Shown: positions 26,524 to 35,079 of the stretch, piece by piece
Numbering within the stretch: the stretch's first letter is position 1
Layout: each line of letters starts with the position of its first letter
From: Candidatus Binatia bacterium
GTDB lineage: Bacteria; Eisenbacteria; RBG-16-71-46; SZUA-252
Direction: 5' to 3'
NCBI GenBank assembly: GCA_035631035.1
Contig: DASQJL010000053.1
Coordinates: 1-63,011, forward strand
Length of the DNA: 63,011 nt
Notes under the pieces: model-generated
Told to the model about the DNA's origin: nothing
The model's database searches: none
What the model saw: the letters and a program-made list of their open reading frames with translations, nothing else
Translations under genes and position numbers: made by a program

Positions 26524-27333
26524 CTAGGGCGATTTCCGCTCCTGCGCCTCCCGATTCGCCTGCGCGGCGCGCGTCCAGGTGACGACGTCCTCCGGACGCA
26601 TCCGACCCTCCGGAGGGAGCCGCGCGTCGCGATATCCGCGCGCGAGAGCCTCGAGGTATTGCTCGCGGGACAGGAGCGTTCCCCGGCAGACCCGGTCCTC
26701 CTCCCCCGATCCGCGGCGCGCCCGCTCCAGGTCGGAGAGGAGGTATTCCCAGACCCACGAAGGCACCCGGTCTCGAGCGGAGGGGAATGCGAAGAGGAAG
26801 AGCGTGAGGTGGGCCAGCAGCACCAGCGGGTAGTCGCGGAAGCGCTGCAGGAGCCGCTGCCAGTCGAGGTCGGCGCCGCGCGCGAGGATCAGATGCGCCA
26901 CGTCCGCGCCGTCGTAGCGGTCGCGCTCCATCAGAAACGCCTTCGACCAGATCATCTCCTCGGCGGGGGAGATCTTCACGCGGTGTCCCAGCACCTCGTC
27001 TTCCGACGCGTGCTCGAACCACGCCTCGTCGACCATCGCCACGCCGTTTCCGGAGCTGAAGATGACGTCCACGTAAGCCTTCCCCTTGTAAATCTTGCCC
27101 AGCCAATGGGGGAAGGTCATCTCGGTCCGGTACCCCAGCTCCGCGAAGTGCTGCAGCACCCGCTCCGCGTCGGCCGGGAGAACGAAGATGTCGAGGTCGC
27201 GCGTGGGGCGGCCCGTTCCGGTATGGCGCTTCAGGGCGTACCCTCCTCCGATGAGGAACGGGATCTGCGATTCGCACATCGAGTTGAGGACCGCCGCATA
27301 GAAGGAGACGGATTTCGGGCGCGTTTTCTGCAT
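26524..27333 (-). CDS. Nucleotidyltransferase-fold protein, first gene of the RiPP operon
   Basis: 269 residues from the ATG at 27333. The nucleotidyltransferase core is FLIGGGYALKRH (27-38), then RPTRDLDIFVLP (42-53) with Asp47 and Asp49, and a third acidic strand KAYVDVIFSSG. This is the MNT/AbiEii-like minimal fold, which transfers NMPs to proteins, RNA or small molecules. The second half is helical and charged and unrecognised. It ends 43 nt before the SpaB_C gene on the same strand, so it is probably co-transcribed with it. Possible roles include modifying the peptide, its leader or tRNA, or an unrelated toxin-like function. Family is clear; function is not. Confidence 0.7.
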   Translation of the reverse strand: MQKTRPKSVSFYAAVLNSMCESQIPFLIGGGYALKRHTGTGRPTRDLDIFVLPADAERVLQHFAELGYRTEMTFPHWLGKIYKGKAYVDVIFSSGNGVAMVDEAWFEHASEDEVLGHRVKISPAEEMIWSKAFLMERDRYDGADVAHLILARGADLDWQRLLQRFRDYPLVLLAHLTLFLFAFPSARDRVPSWVWEYLLSDLERARRGSGEEDRVCRGTLLSREQYLEALARGYRDARLPPEGRMRPEDVVTWTRAAQANREAQERKSP

Positions 27334-27376
27334 GGCTCGGAGGACGGCTCCAGGGTGGGGAAGCGAGGAGGATCCG

Positions 27377-28144
27377 ATGACTGACGGCCGAGAACCGGCG
27401 CGGCTGCGAATCGCGGCGGTGGCGGACATCCACTATCCACATTCCAGTGACGCATCCACCGTGCCAGCGCTGGCGAGAGCGGTCGAGCAGGCTGACGTAC
27501 TGCTGATCTGCGGCGACCTGACGCACCACGGGCTGGTCGACGAAGCGGTCGAGCTGGCGAAGCTCCTGTCCCGAATCCAGATTCCGATCCTGGCGGTCCT
27601 CGGGAACCACGACTTCCATTCCGACCAGCAGGAGGAGATCAAGCGGGCGCTCAAGGATTCTCCCGTCCAGGTCCTGGACGGGGACGCCGTGGAGATTCGC
27701 GGCGTGGGCTTCGCCGGGGTGAAGGGGTTCGCATCCGGGTTCGGCCGCCGGGTGCTCGAGCCCTGGGGCGAGCCGGTGGTCAAGCAGTTCGTCCGCGAGG
27801 CGGTCGAGGAGTCGCTGAAGCTGGGCGCCGCCCTCGCCCAGCTCCGGGCCGAGACGCGCGTGGCCCTCCTCCACTACGCTCCCATCGTCGAGACGGTGGA
27901 GGGAGAGCCCGCGGAGATCCATCCCTTCCTGGGCAGCAGCCGGCTCGAGGAGCCGCTCAACCGCATGCAGGTGTCGGCCGTATTCCACGGGCACGCCCAC
28001 CATGGACGGCCCGAGGGGCGGACCAGCGCCGGCATCCCCGTCTACAACGTGTCGCTTCCCCTGCTCCGGCGCACGCAGCCGGGGGAGTCGCCGGTCCGCA
28101 TCGTCACGATCGAGATAGGCGCCGCTTCACCATCTTCAGGGTGA
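27377..28144 (+). CDS. Calcineurin-like metallophosphoesterase
   Basis: 255 residues from the ATG at 27377 with AGGAGG six nt upstream. The metal-binding motifs are complete: VADIHYPH, LLICGDLTHHG, LAVLGNHDFHS, ALLHYAPI and AVFHGHAHHG. There is no signal peptide, so it acts in the cytoplasm, probably on a phosphodiester. Only 43 bp separate its start from the divergent nucleotidyltransferase start, so the two promoters overlap and may be regulated together. A nucleotidyltransferase next to a phosphodiesterase could add and remove a nucleotide, but this pairing is inference. Its 3' end overlaps the DUF3618-like gene by 41 nt. Confidence 0.85.
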   Translation: MTDGREPARLRIAAVADIHYPHSSDASTVPALARAVEQADVLLICGDLTHHGLVDEAVELAKLLSRIQIPILAVLGNHDFHSDQQEEIKRALKDSPVQVLDGDAVEIRGVGFAGVKGFASGFGRRVLEPWGEPVVKQFVREAVEESLKLGAALAQLRAETRVALLHYAPIVETVEGEPAEIHPFLGSSRLEEPLNRMQVSAVFHGHAHHGRPEGRTSAGIPVYNVSLPLLRRTQPGESPVRIVTIEIGAASPSSG

Positions 28145-28319
28145 TGACCACGGCCGCGATCCCCGCGACCACCCCGAGGAGGGCGGGACCGCGGCGGCGC
28201 AGCTGCAGCTTCCAATCGGTCATCTCGTGCCGCCGGTGATCCAGCTCGTCGAGCACCGGCGTCATCTCCTCCCGGATCGCCTCCACCTCGCGCTTCAGCT
28301 CCTCGGGCGAGGCCTTCAC
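28104..28319 (-). CDS. DUF3618-like small membrane-anchored protein
   Basis: 71 residues from a GTG that overlaps the upstream stop (GTGA). KASPEELKREVEAIREEMTPVLDELDHRR is the usual DUF3618-type N-terminal amphipathic helix, followed by a single membrane helix (GPALLGVVAGIAAVVITLKMV) and a basic tail. An ATG at 28340 would add seven residues. It is coupled to the holin-like gene; such pairs are common in envelope-stress operons of unknown function. Confidence 0.65.
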   Translation of the reverse strand: MKASPEELKREVEAIREEMTPVLDELDHRRHEMTDWKLQLRRRGPALLGVVAGIAAVVITLKMVKRRLSRS

Positions 28320-29770
28320 GCCATGCGTTCCTTGGCCCATTGCACGTCCTCCTTCAGGGTCTTCTGGGTCCGTTCCAGGGGATTCTTGACGCGCTTCGAC
28401 CGCGCGACGGCGGCGGCGATCCCGGCGATCGCCAGCATCGCGACGCCCACGATCAGGGCCGCCATCCACGGCGCCATGCTGGTCGCCAGCCCCAGCACCG
28501 CCGCGGCGGAGAGGAGGCCCAGTCCGAGCAGGCCGAACAGAGCCGCGACCGCGAATCCCACGATCATGGTTACGCCCGATTTCACGCTGGCGTTCACCTC
28601 CGCCTTGGCCAGCTCCAGCTCCTTCCTCAACAGCTCCGACGTCTGCCGGAAGAACTGCCCGAGAAGCTCGCCGGTCGACGCCGACTCGAGCGGGCGCGGT
28701 TCCGGCGCCGCGTCCTCCACACGTTTCGAATTCATGGATCCTCCCTCCGCCGATGCGGCGGCCTGCAAGAGTTGCGGCTCCCCCTCGATCGCGCGGGCGA
28801 GCTGCACGATTTTTCGATAAACGACCTGCCACTGCTCGTAGGGAACGTCGAGCGTCCCCAGATCGCGGCCCGCCTCGCGGACGCGCGCCAGGAGCACGCG
28901 CGAGTCCTGGTGCGCCTCGGGCTCGTTCTCGTAGACCCGCCACACGCGATGCACCTGGCGCTCGAGCTCCTGGGCGTCCGGATCGAACGTCTGGAGTCCC
29001 GGCCCCCGCGCGAACGTTTCGGCGATCAGGCCGTGGGTCCACGAAGCGCGTTTCTTGTCGCCCCGCACGAGCGCGTCGCTGGGATAGAGGGCGATCTGGA
29101 GCGACGCTCCCCGCCAGTGCGCGAGCTCCCGGGGGATGAACCCTCGCAGCGCCCGGCCGCCCATCCGTCGCAGGATCCCGGCCGGCGTCTTCATCCACCA
29201 GGGCGGCTCGGCCCGCGCGGCATCGAGATCGTTCGCCTCGATCAGGCGGTCGATCTGGTCGGCGGCCTCCCGGTACTCGTCCCCCTCGGTGATGAGGGGC
29301 ACATGCTCGTCCGACCACCCGCGCAGCACGGAGACGATCCGAAGCGCCGGGACCGTGAGGAACATCACGGCGAACGCGGCGGCGAGGCCGATCGTGAGCG
29401 GAAATCCGCGAAGCACCCGCTTCACGAACGGCTCGCGCTCCGTGCCCGGGGGAGCCTTGGCGGCCACCACCAGCCCCACGATCGTAGGGATCAGAAGCGC
29501 CAGAGCGATCCAGACGATGCGCACGACGGAATCGGGCACCGACCGGGCAAGGGGGATGAAGGCCAGAAGGAACGTGGCGACCTTGGGCGCGGCGATTCCG
29601 ACCAAAAGGAGCGGCCAGAGGACCGCCATGGCCACGACCCCCGAGAGGATCGTCTCCTGCCGGGACGAGGTACGGCCGAACAGGGCGATCACGGCCCAGC
29701 CGAAGATCGCATTCAGGACCTTACCGGCCGACCGTCCGAGGAATGAGAGGAACGCCTGCACCAGGACCAT
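28316..29770 (-). CDS. Membrane protein fused in frame to a holin-X domain, with possible internal start
   Basis: 484 residues in one continuous frame. Residues 1-~130 have about four membrane segments, then a soluble ~200-residue region (DEYREAADQIDRLIE, ELERQVHRVWRVYENEPEAH). From residue 346, an actinobacterial-type holin-X domain follows: RQTSELLRKELELAKAEVN, then two membrane helices (VGFAVAALFGLLGLGLLSAAAVLG and MAALIVGVAMLAIAGIAAAV). The join reads EGGSMNSK, encoded by GGAGGGAGGATCCATG, a strong ribosome-binding site exactly before an internal ATG at 28735. So the holin part may also be made alone as a 139-residue protein, or this is a natural fusion. Role unknown, perhaps envelope integrity. 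Confidence 0.6.
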   Translation of the reverse strand: MVLVQAFLSFLGRSAGKVLNAIFGWAVIALFGRTSSRQETILSGVVAMAVLWPLLLVGIAAPKVATFLLAFIPLARSVPDSVVRIVWIALALLIPTIVGLVVAAKAPPGTEREPFVKRVLRGFPLTIGLAAAFAVMFLTVPALRIVSVLRGWSDEHVPLITEGDEYREAADQIDRLIEANDLDAARAEPPWWMKTPAGILRRMGGRALRGFIPRELAHWRGASLQIALYPSDALVRGDKKRASWTHGLIAETFARGPGLQTFDPDAQELERQVHRVWRVYENEPEAHQDSRVLLARVREAGRDLGTLDVPYEQWQVVYRKIVQLARAIEGEPQLLQAAASAEGGSMNSKRVEDAAPEPRPLESASTGELLGQFFRQTSELLRKELELAKAEVNASVKSGVTMIVGFAVAALFGLLGLGLLSAAAVLGLATSMAPWMAALIVGVAMLAIAGIAAAVARSKRVKNPLERTQKTLKEDVQWAKERMA

Positions 29771-30004
29771 GGGATGACTCGATTACAAGTTGCCCTCGGG
29801 CGTCGACGCCACGGGGCCGCGAACATGAAGTCAGCGTGGCCGCCGGGCCGTTTGCCCGGCGCCGCCTCGGCACCTAGCCAATTCCATGCCTCGGCGCCCT
29901 GCGAGGATGTCAGTTCCCGCAAATCCGATAGGCGCGAGGCATCCGGCGGACGTAGGCTCGGCGCTCGACCCCCAGCGTCCGACCGCTTCCGAAAGGAGTC
30001 CTCG

Positions 30005-30970
30005 ATGTTCCGCAGCCCCAGCTGGTTCCTCGGCGTCGCCTGCGCCGCCCTCGTGATGGCCGCGACCCCCGCGGCCGCCGGTCCCGCCGCGCCGTCGGGC
30101 CCGGGAGCGACCTTCACCGCCGGCGGCGGCGCCACGATCTGGTACGAAGTCCGCGGCGGCGGGAACGGCCGTCCGCTCGTCATGGTGAACGGCGGTCCCG
30201 GTTTCGATCACAACTACGTGCTCTGCTCCGACGCGTGGGACACGCTCGCGAAAAAGCGGCGCGTCGTCTTCTATGACCAGCGGGGGAACGGCCGGTCGGG
30301 CGCGTTGGCGAAAGAGCAGTCCTGCACCCTTGCCGATCAGATCGCCGATCTGGACGCGCTGCGCGAGCAGCTGCACGCCGAGACGATCGATCTCCTGGGG
30401 CACTCCTGGGGCGGGTATCTCGTCATGGCCTACGCGGCCCGGCATCCCCAACGCGTCGCGCACCTGCTCATCGTGGACTCCGCCGCTCCCAAGTGGGCCG
30501 ACACGGAGTTCATCTTCAAGTACATCTTCCCGGAAGGGATCGATCGCCAGGGGGTGCTGGATTTCGCCGACGCTCTCGGCGACAGCGCCTCCGGCCGCCA
30601 GAGCCTGGCCGAATACCTCCGGATGCTCTTCGTCTCCGAGCAGAAGCGCGACGAGTTCATGAAGAACGCGGATCGCTATCACTACAGCCGGTCGGTCAAC
30701 GAGGCGCTGAACGCCGACCTCGCCAAGTACGACATGTGGCCGGTGCTCCCGACCCTCGCGATGCCGACGCTGGTCCTGACGGGGCGCTACGACATCAACG
30801 TCGCCCCGAGCACGGCATGGAAGATCCACAAGGCGATCCCCGGTTCGGGCTGGCAGGTGTTCGAGAAGAGCGGACACCTGCCCTACTTCGAGGAGCCCGA
30901 GAAGTTCGTGCGCGTGGTCGAGGACTTCCTGGGCGCGCCGGCCGCACGGGCCGCCTCCGTCGATCACTGA
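30005..30970 (+). CDS. Secreted proline-iminopeptidase-like alpha/beta hydrolase
   Basis: 321 residues from the ATG at 30005, preceded by AAGGAG. The signal peptide ends near AAAGPA. Family motifs: MVNGGPGFDHNYV (the NGGPG replaces the usual HGGPG of proline iminopeptidases), VVFYDQRGNGRSG, LLGHSWGGYLVMAYA with the nucleophile Ser, LTGRYDINVAPS with Asp and EKSGHLPYFEEPEKF with His. It should cleave N-terminal proline or other small substrates in the periplasm; the exact substrate is unclear. Confidence 0.8.
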   Translation: MFRSPSWFLGVACAALVMAATPAAAGPAAPSGPGATFTAGGGATIWYEVRGGGNGRPLVMVNGGPGFDHNYVLCSDAWDTLAKKRRVVFYDQRGNGRSGALAKEQSCTLADQIADLDALREQLHAETIDLLGHSWGGYLVMAYAARHPQRVAHLLIVDSAAPKWADTEFIFKYIFPEGIDRQGVLDFADALGDSASGRQSLAEYLRMLFVSEQKRDEFMKNADRYHYSRSVNEALNADLAKYDMWPVLPTLAMPTLVLTGRYDINVAPSTAWKIHKAIPGSGWQVFEKSGHLPYFEEPEKFVRVVEDFLGAPAARAASVDH

Positions 30971-31014
30971 GATCCGGCCGCCGGTCGCCGGGCGGCCATG
31001 GAAAGGGGCGGGGC

Positions 31015-31185
31015 ATGGATGAGGTCAAGGTCACCTGCAAGTCGATGGGATCGGGCGCGGCGCTGGGGCCGCTCTGGTTCATCGGCTGGCTGTTCACGAT
31101 CGGCTATCTGAAGCTCGCCTTCTGGAAGGGCGTCCTGGCGCTGGTGGTCTGGCCCTACTACCTGGGGGTCTTCTTCCGGAAGTAG
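31015..31185 (+). CDS. Small hydrophobic membrane protein (56 aa)
   Basis: Starts at the ATG at 31015 with GGGGCGGGGC before it. Two hydrophobic helices (LWFIGWLFTIGYLKLAFW and ALVVWPYYLGVFF) follow a short charged head. The layout KSMGSGAALGPLWFIGW...WPYYLG looks conserved and coding, but I know no function. It lies 45 nt after the hydrolase. Confidence 0.55.
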   Translation: MDEVKVTCKSMGSGAALGPLWFIGWLFTIGYLKLAFWKGVLALVVWPYYLGVFFRK

Positions 31186-31254
31186 CTCACCGGCCTCCCA
31201 TTAAGGAAGGTCCCGATCCTGCCGATACCGTCAGGACGAAAGGGGGACCTCCTC

Positions 31255-32646
31255 ATGCTCCGTCGATGGCTGCCGATCCTCGTGACGGGCGCGCTCCTGG
31301 CCGGGTGCGCGGGCTCGTCCAAGCTGTCCCAGAAAAGTGAAGAGAAGCTCGCGAGCGGCGACGCCTGGAAGGCCTGGCAACTCGCCACCCGCGCCCTCGA
31401 CAAGGAGCCGGGAAATCCGCGGGCGCAATCGGCCGCGGCCGCGGCCGGGACGGCCATCGTCCAGGACTGGCAGCGGAAGATCCGCGACCTGGCCCAGCTG
31501 GACAGCCTGAACGCCGCCGAGGAGGTGCTGAAGCTCGCCGAGTTCCGGCTGAACGCCGCGCACTACGCCACCGTGCCGGTCGGGCCCGGCTGGCCCGCCG
31601 AGGAGAACGCGCTCCGGCGCGCCGCGGCCCGCGTCCACTACCAGGCCGGGCAGGAAGCGGCCGCGTCCAAGCGTCCGAAGAAGGCGTGCCTGGAGTACAC
31701 CGAGGCCTCCCGCTTCGTGAACGACTACCGCGACGTGGGCCGGCGGATCGACCGCACCCTGGCGGACGCCACGACGCGCGTGGCCCTCGCGCCCTTCCGG
31801 ACCACCTCCGAGGATCCGGCCTTCGGCGCGCAGGTGGCCCAGGCGTGGCAGGACGAGCTGGCCGAGGAGATGGCGCCTCCCGCCGCGCAGTTCACGAAGG
31901 TGCTGGGCGGCGACGCCATGCGACGCTCGATGACCGTCGCCGAGCTGGAGGACCTCTCGCGCAACGACGCCCTTCGCATGGGGCGGCGCATGGGGGCCCA
32001 GCGCGTGGTTTGGGGAACGGTCGGGCCGGTGAAATCGTCGACCCAGTTCCACCTGTTCCGGGACACGGTCTACCGCCGCGTCGTGGATCACGACAAGGAC
32101 GGCCACGAGATCGCGCGCTGGGTGGACGTGCCGATCGAGGTCGTCTCGCGGACGCGCGACGTGACGGCGGGCGTCGATTACGAGGTGATCGAGACCACGA
32201 GCGGGACGTCGCTCCTCCATCGGCACCTGGATCGGAGCACCTCGGCGCGGGTGGTGTGGACCTCGTACCAGCCGGAAGGGGATCCCGCCTCCTACTCGCT
32301 GGTCTCCGAAGAGGTGCGGAATTCCAATCCCGACCGCGCGCGCGACGTGGAGAAGCGGTGGGCTTCCGTGTGCGGCAGCGCGGTGACGCTGGCCCAGGTG
32401 CTCGAGGAGCGGAAGCGCACCGGCTCGTCCGGCCAGTCCGCGCGCGAGGCGATCGGCCGGTTCGCGGCCGGAGCCGCGTTCGTCATGCTCCAAGACCTGC
32501 CACCGGCCGAGGACCTGGCTCTGGCGGCCCTGCAGCACGGCTCGGCGCCCCTGCGGGAAGACCTCCTGAAGCTGGACCCGGTGGACGACGTGGATCTGGG
32601 GACGTCGGACGAACCGGACGACGAGCCGGTCACCCGCCAGCGGTGA
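31255..32646 (+). CDS. Large lipoprotein with TPR-like N-terminus
   Basis: 463 residues. Lipobox LVTGALLAGC gives a lipid-attached Cys. The N-terminal ~140 residues are helical (EKLASGDAWKAWQLATRALDKEPGNPRAQSAAAAAG) and TPR-like. The middle contains VALAPFRTTSEDPAFG and RMGAQRVVWGTVGPV, strands of a CsgG/LpoB-like fold by pattern. The remainder is beta-rich, with a lipoprotein-like acidic tail DEPDDEPVTRQR. Role unknown, perhaps in outer-membrane or cell-wall assembly. Coupled by a GTGA overlap to the small protein after it. Confidence 0.6.
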   Translation: MLRRWLPILVTGALLAGCAGSSKLSQKSEEKLASGDAWKAWQLATRALDKEPGNPRAQSAAAAAGTAIVQDWQRKIRDLAQLDSLNAAEEVLKLAEFRLNAAHYATVPVGPGWPAEENALRRAAARVHYQAGQEAAASKRPKKACLEYTEASRFVNDYRDVGRRIDRTLADATTRVALAPFRTTSEDPAFGAQVAQAWQDELAEEMAPPAAQFTKVLGGDAMRRSMTVAELEDLSRNDALRMGRRMGAQRVVWGTVGPVKSSTQFHLFRDTVYRRVVDHDKDGHEIARWVDVPIEVVSRTRDVTAGVDYEVIETTSGTSLLHRHLDRSTSARVVWTSYQPEGDPASYSLVSEEVRNSNPDRARDVEKRWASVCGSAVTLAQVLEERKRTGSSGQSAREAIGRFAAGAAFVMLQDLPPAEDLALAALQHGSAPLREDLLKLDPVDDVDLGTSDEPDDEPVTRQR

Positions 32647-32810
32647 ACCGCAAGGCGCTCATCACCATCGGCATGATCGCGGGGTCGGCGCTCGGAGGCT
32701 GGGTTCCCAGCCTCTGGGGCGCCGATCCCTTCTCGTTGTGGCCCATCGCGCTCTCGATGCTCGGCGGCTTCGCCGGCATCTGGGCCGGCTACCAACTCTC
32801 GCGAGCGTAA
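32643..32810 (+). CDS. Small glycine-rich membrane protein (55 aa)
   Basis: Starts at a GTG overlapping the lipoprotein stop (GTGA), so translation is coupled. It has two hydrophobic helices (LITIGMIAGSALGGWVPSLWG and IALSMLGGFAGIWAGYQL). No family recognised; probably a small subunit of the lipoprotein's complex. Confidence 0.55.
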   Translation: MNRKALITIGMIAGSALGGWVPSLWGADPFSLWPIALSMLGGFAGIWAGYQLSRA

Positions 32811-32813
32811 GAT

Positions 32814-32828
32814 CTCCCCTGCGGGGAG
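32814..32828 (+). terminator. Short hairpin after the lipoprotein operon
   Basis: CTCCCC and GGGGAG pair around a TGC loop just after the stop at 32810. No T-tract follows, so termination is weakly supported. The remaining ~200 nt before the efflux operon hold no recognisable gene. Confidence 0.3.
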
Positions 32829-33026
32829 GGCTCTGAAGCACCCCGTTCCAATCGTTCCCAACCAGTTGTAGACTTCCCCCGATCCAATTCCCCAGGCTGC
32901 CGGATACCGGAAAATCCGCAGACACCGCCACCGCGCCGAAACCTTCGGCGCCGGAGCGCCGTACTTCTTTCGCGTTCCAGAGGTCCTGAAGCCGTTGACT
33001 CAGAAGAGATTGGAGGTCGTTGGGCC

Positions 33027-34298
33027 ATGAAGAACAAGCGCGTCTGGATCGCCGTGGGCGCCGTGCTCCTGCTGGTCGTCGCCAGCGTCGTGGCGATGAA
33101 GAGCCGCGGGAGCAAGCCGCCGGAGGTCCAAACGGCCAAGGTCGAGCGCCGGAAGATCGTCCAGAAGGTCAGCGCCACCGGCAAGATCCAGCCCAAGACC
33201 AAGGTCGACATCAGTGCCGACGTCAGCGCCAAGATCATCAAGCTACCCATCGTCGAAGGCCAGTGGGTCAACAAGGGGACGTTCCTCGTCGGGCTCGATC
33301 GCGAGCGCTACCAGGCCGCCGTCGAGAACGCCGAAGCCGGCGTGAGCTCCGCCGAGGCGAACGCGGCCCAGGTGAAGGAAAGCCTGGTGCGGGCCGAGAG
33401 CGAGTACAAGCGCTCCAAGCAGCTCCTCGACGGCAAGCTGGAGTCGCCCTCGGCCTTCGAGGCGAAGCAGGCCGAGTACCAGTCCGACGTGGCGCGCTAC
33501 AAGGCAGCCCTCGACCAGGTCGCGCAGGCGCGGGCCGCGCTCAAGCAGGCTCGGGTCGACCTCTCCAAGACCACCATCTTCGCCCCCATGGCCGGAACGG
33601 TCAGCGCGCTCAACAAGGAGCAGGGGGAGATCGCGCTCGGCTCACAGTTCCAGAAGGACGTCATCGCCACGGTCGCCGACCTCTCGGCGATGGAAGCGCA
33701 GGTCAAGGTGGACGAGAACGACGTCATGTCGATCGCCGTCGGCCAGCCCGCGGACATCGAGGTGGACGCGCTGCCCGGCCAGACGCTCCACGGGGTGGTG
33801 TCCGAGATCGGAAGCAGCGCGATCTCGGCGGCCCAGGGGACGACGGAGGCCAAGACGGAGTTCGAGATCAAGATCGCGATCACCGACCCGCCCAAGACGC
33901 TTCGCCCGGGGATGACCGCGAGCGCCGAGATCATCACGAAGACCAACGCCAGCGCACTCAGCGTGCCGCTGCAGGCCGTGGCCGCCCGAAGCGTGGACCA
34001 GCTCGCGGTGAAGGGGCAGAAGCGGAAGGACGCCGAGACCCGCTACAAGCCCGATCACGACGGCTTCGTCGAGGTGGTCTTCTGCATCGAGAACGGCAAG
34101 GCGATCGCCAAGCAGGTCAAGACCGGCATCCAGGGCGACGACCTGATCGAGATCGTGGACGGGCTCAAGGAGGGGGACCAGATCGTGACGGGCAGCTATC
34201 GCGCGATCTCCAAGGACCTCGACAACGGCGCCGTCGTGACCATCAACAACAACAAGAAGCCGGAGCGGAGCCAGGACCAGCGCGGCTCGCAGGGATAA
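33027..34298 (+). CDS. Periplasmic adaptor of MacA/HlyD type
   Basis: 423 residues with an N-terminal membrane anchor ([19 protein letters not shown]). Domain order: barrel-sandwich half ([39 protein letters not shown]), alpha-helical hairpin ([22 protein letters not shown]), second half ([24 protein letters not shown]), beta-barrel ([17 protein letters not shown]) and a C-terminal membrane-proximal domain. This is the MacA-like adaptor linking an inner-membrane ABC transporter to an outer-membrane channel. A GGAGG ribosome site lies 12 nt before the ATG. No TolC-like gene is present in the window. Confidence 0.85.
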   Translation: MKNKRVWIAVGAVLLLVVASVVAMKSRGSKPPEVQTAKVERRKIVQKVSATGKIQPKTKVDISADVSAKIIKLPIVEGQWVNKGTFLVGLDRERYQAAVENAEAGVSSAEANAAQVKESLVRAESEYKRSKQLLDGKLESPSAFEAKQAEYQSDVARYKAALDQVAQARAALKQARVDLSKTTIFAPMAGTVSALNKEQGEIALGSQFQKDVIATVADLSAMEAQVKVDENDVMSIAVGQPADIEVDALPGQTLHGVVSEIGSSAISAAQGTTEAKTEFEIKIAITDPPKTLRPGMTASAEIITKTNASALSVPLQAVAARSVDQLAVKGQKRKDAETRYKPDHDGFVEVVFCIENGKAIAKQVKTGIQGDDLIEIVDGLKEGDQIVTGSYRAISKDLDNGAVVTINNNKKPERSQDQRGSQG

Positions 34299-34302
34299 CG
34301 GC

Positions 34303-35079
34303 ATGACCCCCGCCGACGGGATCACCCTTTCGCTCCAGGACATCGTCAAGACCTACGACATGGGCGCCGAGAAGGTGCGCGCCCTGGACGGGGTGTCGCT
34401 GGACGTCGCCCGGAACGAGTACGTGGCGATCATGGGGCCCTCGGGGTCCGGGAAGTCGACCTTGATGAACCTGATCGGCTGCCTGGACACGCCGACCTCG
34501 GGGCGCTACTACCTGGAGGGGCAGATGGTCGCCTCGATGGCCGAGAACGATCTCGCCGAGATCCGGAATCGACGGATCGGGTTCGTCTTCCAGACCTTCA
34601 ACCTGATTCCGCGCGCGAACATCTTCCACAACGTGGAGCTTCCGCTGGTCTACGCCGGCGTGCCGCGCGCCGAGCGGCGCGCCCGCGCCGAGGAGGCGCT
34701 GACCAAGGTCGGATTGGGCGAGCGCATGAAGCACCGCCCGAACGAGCTCTCCGGCGGGCAGCGCCAGCGCGTGGCGATCGCGCGGGCGCTGGTCGTGGGC
34801 CCCTCGATCCTCCTCGCGGACGAGCCGACCGGAAATCTCGACAGCAAGACCGGAGACGACATCATGGCCATGTTCGACGAGCTGCACGCGGCGGGCCAGA
34901 CCATCATCGTGGTCACGCACGAGGAGTACATCGCCGAGCGCGCCCATCGGACCGTGCGCCTCCGCGACGGCAAGATCGAGAGCGACGTGGCGAGCGGGTC
35001 CTCCGGCAAGGGCCGCGGCCCGGCGCCGCCCCCGCGCGCGTCGAACGTCGAAGCGCGCGCCGAGGTCCTGGCGGGATGA
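34303..35079 (+). CDS. MacB-like ABC transporter ATPase
   Basis: 258 residues. Walker [10 protein letters not shown], signature [15 protein letters not shown], Walker [13 protein letters not shown] and switch histidine [10 protein letters not shown] are all intact. [23 protein letters not shown] is the LolD/MacB subfamily form. Uniquely for this operon, a Pro/Ala-rich tail ([15 protein letters not shown]) follows. It starts 4 nt after the adaptor gene and ends in an ATGA overlap with the first permease. Confidence 0.92.
   Translation: MTPADGITLSLQDIVKTYDMGAEKVRALDGVSLDVARNEYVAIMGPSGSGKSTLMNLIGCLDTPTSGRYYLEGQMVASMAENDLAEIRNRRIGFVFQTFNLIPRANIFHNVELPLVYAGVPRAERRARAEEALTKVGLGERMKHRPNELSGGQRQRVAIARALVVGPSILLADEPTGNLDSKTGDDIMAMFDELHAAGQTIIVVTHEEYIAERAHRTVRLRDGKIESDVASGSSGKGRGPAPPPRASNVEARAEVLAG

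Noticed and set aside
29842-29860. GCCGGGC/GCCCGGC hairpin upstream of the hydrolase gene at 30005
   Set aside because: The stem is short, there is no T-tract and its position between divergent genes has no clear role.
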